Source: Hybos culiciformis
Taxonomy: Eukaryota; Arthropoda; Insecta; Diptera; Hybotidae
DNA: 64,000 nt
NCBI GenBank assembly: GCA_964007475.1
Contig: OZ023274.1
Span: 22,526,043-22,590,042 of the forward strand
Reading direction: 5' to 3'
Numbering within the stretch: the first letter of the stretch is position 1; every line of letters starts with the position of its first letter. Positions 59,989-64,000 of this stretch are shown piece after piece. The notes under the pieces were generated by a model, which saw nothing but the letters and a program-made list of their open reading frames with translations, made no database searches and was not told where the DNA came from. The position numbers and the translations under genes were made by a program.

Positions 59989-62900
59989 GACAATTTTCAA
60001 TACAGTATAATAATGTATGAATTTTACCTCACGTTTATCTCTTTTATATCCTCTTTTATATCCTCATTTATATCCAAAATAAAAAACTTAACTCGAATCA
60101 AATATTTTGTAAGTCCCTTTGTTCCCAATATATTATTTTCAACAATTGATCATTTGCTTCCATTATTGTGTCTTTTGAAGTCAACTCAGCAAATTTAATT
60201 CATTTAAAAATCCAATTTGAATTTTGTAAAATAAATTTAAAAAGAATTTTTGATTTACTTATTAATTAATAATTATATTATTGCTGAAACAAACAAGTAA
60301 CAATTTATTTTCTTGGAAACAGTATTTTCATAATATGCACCAATCTATGTTAACACCAATGTGAATCCTATTAAATAAAGTTTTCGCTTTTCCAAACAAA
60401 AATTTTATTAAATTTATTTGGATAATAGTTGTAGGATTATTAGCGTTAAATTCCTGAAATTTTAAAAGCCTAATTTCTGCTATACATAAAAATTTATTTT
60501 TCAGATGTGTGTATATTGTACATATTTTTTTTTATGAAATAATTTAAGTTCTGAATTGGAAAATTCAAAACAATATTGGCAATCTCGCTTTTAACTCTTT
60601 ATTGTTATCCTTAAATTTGTACACGAAATATGTATTTTGCTATGTTTTCACAAATAAAACTTTTTTTGCACTATATTTTGAGGACTGAAATATTTTGCAT
60701 ATATCTATACTATATATATTATGTACCACATGGGTATGTTTATCTATACACATATATCTACAATTAATTTTTACTTTTAGAGAGAAAAACTGAAATATTT
60801 CATTCTTCCATTTCAGCTTTATAAATTTATAAATTTTTGCGGGTAAAACTAAAATACACATATGTACAATTACATATATTATTTATATGATGTATTTTAT
60901 ATGCAATCATTAAATCATTCTCTCTATACATATTTAATATAAGAGATTTTTCTCATGATTATCATTTTAACTTAAAACATATAAATCCTTTTATAAATTA
61001 TGTTGAGTTATGAATGAACAATTTCAAAACATCTTGGAAAGGAATAGAATAATTTAATAGAAAAAAATAATATATTTTACTGTCTTCATACTGTTTCTGT
61101 TTTGTTAAGTTATTACGAGTATTTCTTAAAAAAAAAAAACTTGATAGGATCTTTACACATTATAAGTAGATGGAAGCATTGAAGTTTTTATTTTATTTAT
61201 ATTTTTGAAAAAAAAAAAAAAGAAAAGGAAACTTATATTTGTACGTACAGTTGTTATTATTATGTTTATAGCAGAAGTTGCGTAAAAAATAAACGAATAA
61301 TTTTTATAAACTTCAAATACGCTGATGGTTAATGAAATTGTCCCACATACGTAATACTTATTCATTAATCATTATTAAGTGTATAGTCAAAATTTTTGTA
61401 TTACATATCTTCTATTATAAAATTTTTTTTTAATATGTATAAAAAAATTTTTTTCAATCATTAACTATAAGAAAGGATAATTTATTGAGATACTTTTTAT
61501 CCTGCTGTGCTCATTCGCCTTTAGTGCATTTTCAGTGTTTTTCTGTTATTAAATAATTGGGGTTAGTTGCAAGTCGTTTAGCTTCGTTTAAATTTTCTAA
61601 AAAAGTTAATTATTGATATTCTTTGTTATTTAAGTACATTACATAATTCAATTTGAGTAAGTATTATAAATTTGCTCTTATGTATAATATTCGTATAATA
61701 TAAGTAACAATTTGAAATTTTCTTAATTAAATATTTTTGTTTTTAACAATAAATTTAGATTCAAATTACAAAATAGGTTTCATTAATTTGCAAAACAGTT
61801 TAATAAAATACGAATTATATTTATGATATTTCCAGTACAATTTCTTTAAGATGATTATAAAGTAGGCTACGTAAGAACAGCAACACTAAATACTTTTTTT
61901 TTTACTTCAAATTAAAGTCCGTGAAAATTACTATATTTTATTGGAATCAAATAGCGATTGCAAAATTTACACAAAAAGTAAAAACCTATTTTTCGGTTTT
62001 CTTGTGATTTAAAACTGAAAAACGGGTTTAAAACCTGTTTTTAATTAATATTTAATTGTTTTCAACAAAAACACTTATTATTCTAGAAAATAAAAAAATA
62101 TAATAAAATACAAATAACTTATTTTTAAATGCATTTACTTATAACTTATATTTTAGAAACATTGTTTAAAATTAATAGGAACAGGAACAAAAGTAGTCTT
62201 TTAAAAAAATTTAAATTTACATTTTATTTATAAGATGTACTGGTACAAGCGCACAATGTGTGCTCAGGTTCAACGCTCAATGGTCAATAAGAAATTATAA
62301 ATGATATTTGATATTTAACACCTTTCCTTTAACTCTTTCTGATTAAAAAAATGCCATTTCGCTTTTTACTTTTTTACGAACATCAAGATTTCTATTATTA
62401 AATCTACGTTCGCATTAATCTTTTTTTTTTTATTGACAAATTAGTATTAACGATTTTTTGGCCGTCTTGTTCTTGTTGTTCACGAGACTATTTGTAGCAA
62501 ATTTTCATAATTTTTTTGTATTTGAAGTTGGAAGTACATATTTCTTATATATTTATTTAGAAATATTTCGTTGAAATTATTTTTAAAATCTTGAAGACCG
62601 TAAAAAGCGGTTTTAAATAAACGAAAACTGAAGTTTTGAGACTTAGAAATACAGTCGGATTCTGGTTATTTGCAATCAATTGCAATCAATTGAGTTAACT
62701 TATAGTCTATAGAATATGTAAACTAATCTAGATTGAACATGTACAAAAACATGTATAAAATAAAATATAATCATAACATATTACAACTGTCTTCATAATT
62801 CTTATCCAAGCTATCTTTGTAATTTTCCGGTTTTTCGTTAACAAATAAAATTCTTCGAGGAGCATAATTTAAAAATTTCAAAATGACAGAATAAGTAATT

Positions 62901-64000
62901 ATTATTCGTACGATATCTAGTATGACATATATGCTAAAATTATTTTAATAACAGAAAAAATTAAGAAAACATTTTAATTCCAACTTAACACAATATTAAA
63001 TCATAATTTAATAAATTAATTTTTCCCTATACGTATGTAAAAAAAAAAAAATACTTAAGTATAAGCATTTCTTATTTATTTAGTTTTTAACCATACATAC
63101 AAACATAGTATTTCTTCGGTTTTTTTTTATAATATAATATATTTGTAGATTTAAGATATCGTTTTCTAAAAATAGAATTTTATTTATAAAAAAAATATTA
63201 TTATTATAACTATATGTTTTTTTTATTTAAATTTTTTTTTTCGTATAAGTATGAATATAATTTTTTTTTTCTATTTCAGGTATATGAATGCGTAAAGTTG
63301 ACTGGCTGACTGTATGTAACCGATAAATTGCCGCCAATATGTGTTTTCAAATATAAAAAAAAAGTTATTTAATTATTATAGAAAAAAAAATTATAATAAA
63401 AAAAAATTCACTGTGATTTTTAAGGTAATTTTCATAAAAATATATATATTATTTTTTTTTTATAAGTTCGGTATTAAGAAAATTTTATAATTAAATTGAT
63501 TTGAAGTTAATTTGGAATTACTATCGTATCATATTCTTAATTTTTATATATTATTTAGGTTAAGGTTGAGGATATTTATTTTAAATTTCGAAAATTGTAC
63601 TAGTAATCGCTTGCACTCGAAATTATACTTTTTATTTTAATTTGATTTGGATGAACCGTATATTTGTTGTTGTAAACATTAAAAAATAATTTATATTTGT
63701 AAAACATCTTAATTGTTCTGAAATTATTGATGTAATAATAATTTTAAATTCGTAATTTACAAAGCTTTTTATAATGTTTGGGAATGAAACGAAACCCTTA
63801 GAATAAAGTAGGAATTGTCAAATTAATGTCCTAAACGAATGAAGAATCAACCATATTTAAAAGTAAACTTTGTACGTATGTTGAATTACGAAACTTCTTG
63901 GTGATTAATTTTGTGTTCAAATTCATATATGTTCTATGGAGAAAGTTGGCAGAGATTAAATTAGTTTAATATTTATAAAAACCATATTTAAAGAAGTATT
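59989..64000. other. Noncoding AT-rich stretch to the window end
   Basis: No protein-coding exon can be supported. A good-looking acceptor (TTTCTATTTCAG ending at 63279) precedes GTATATGAATGCG and a mixed-composition 60 bp, which could be an untranslated exon. This is suggestive only. Confidence 0.4.

Overview
This is a very AT-rich insect nuclear window. The signs are spliced animal genes with GT-AG introns, a TRPML channel close to the insect form, and dense insect-type DNA transposons. I cannot fix the order; Diptera is plausible. There is no rRNA, CRISPR array, operon or prokaryotic feature.

Host genes sit at the left edge. Positions 1-876 hold the last two exons of an unrecognised, probably regulatory protein. 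Positions 1706-7636 hold a complete three-exon mucolipin gene (Trpml, 609 aa), whose 3.9 kb first intron carries a non-autonomous Helitron. No host exon could be supported from 7.6 to 64 kb: this is intergenic or long-intron DNA filled with layered mobile elements.

Many elements could be delimited exactly by terminal inverted repeats (TIRs) and target-site duplications (TSDs). Seven hAT-type elements have perfect 8-bp TSDs (16837, 26960, 27566, 39258, 43361, 46893 and 55758). The 39258-44656 element is a 5.4 kb nest holding a PIF/Harbinger element (intact transposase, broken SANT/Myb-like partner) and a second hAT. Positions 21454-23818 are a Foldback-like element whose TIRs are arrays of a 15-bp unit around a FLYWCH-MULE transposase. 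Positions 29091-29761 are a GC-rich foldback with TTAA flanks splitting a LINE relic. Positions 51566-52800 are a pogo-type deletion derivative, and 59257-59984 is a TTAA-flanked TIR element. There are also a 5'-truncated LINE (49612-51357), tRNA-headed SINE-like repeats (25.7-26.05 kb) and a decayed transposon-derived gene (18.4-19.4 kb).

The most striking item is at 30909-30980 on the minus strand: a complete type III hammerhead ribozyme with every core nucleotide, three paired stems, and loops I and II complementary to each other over 12 nt. No recognisable element surrounds it.
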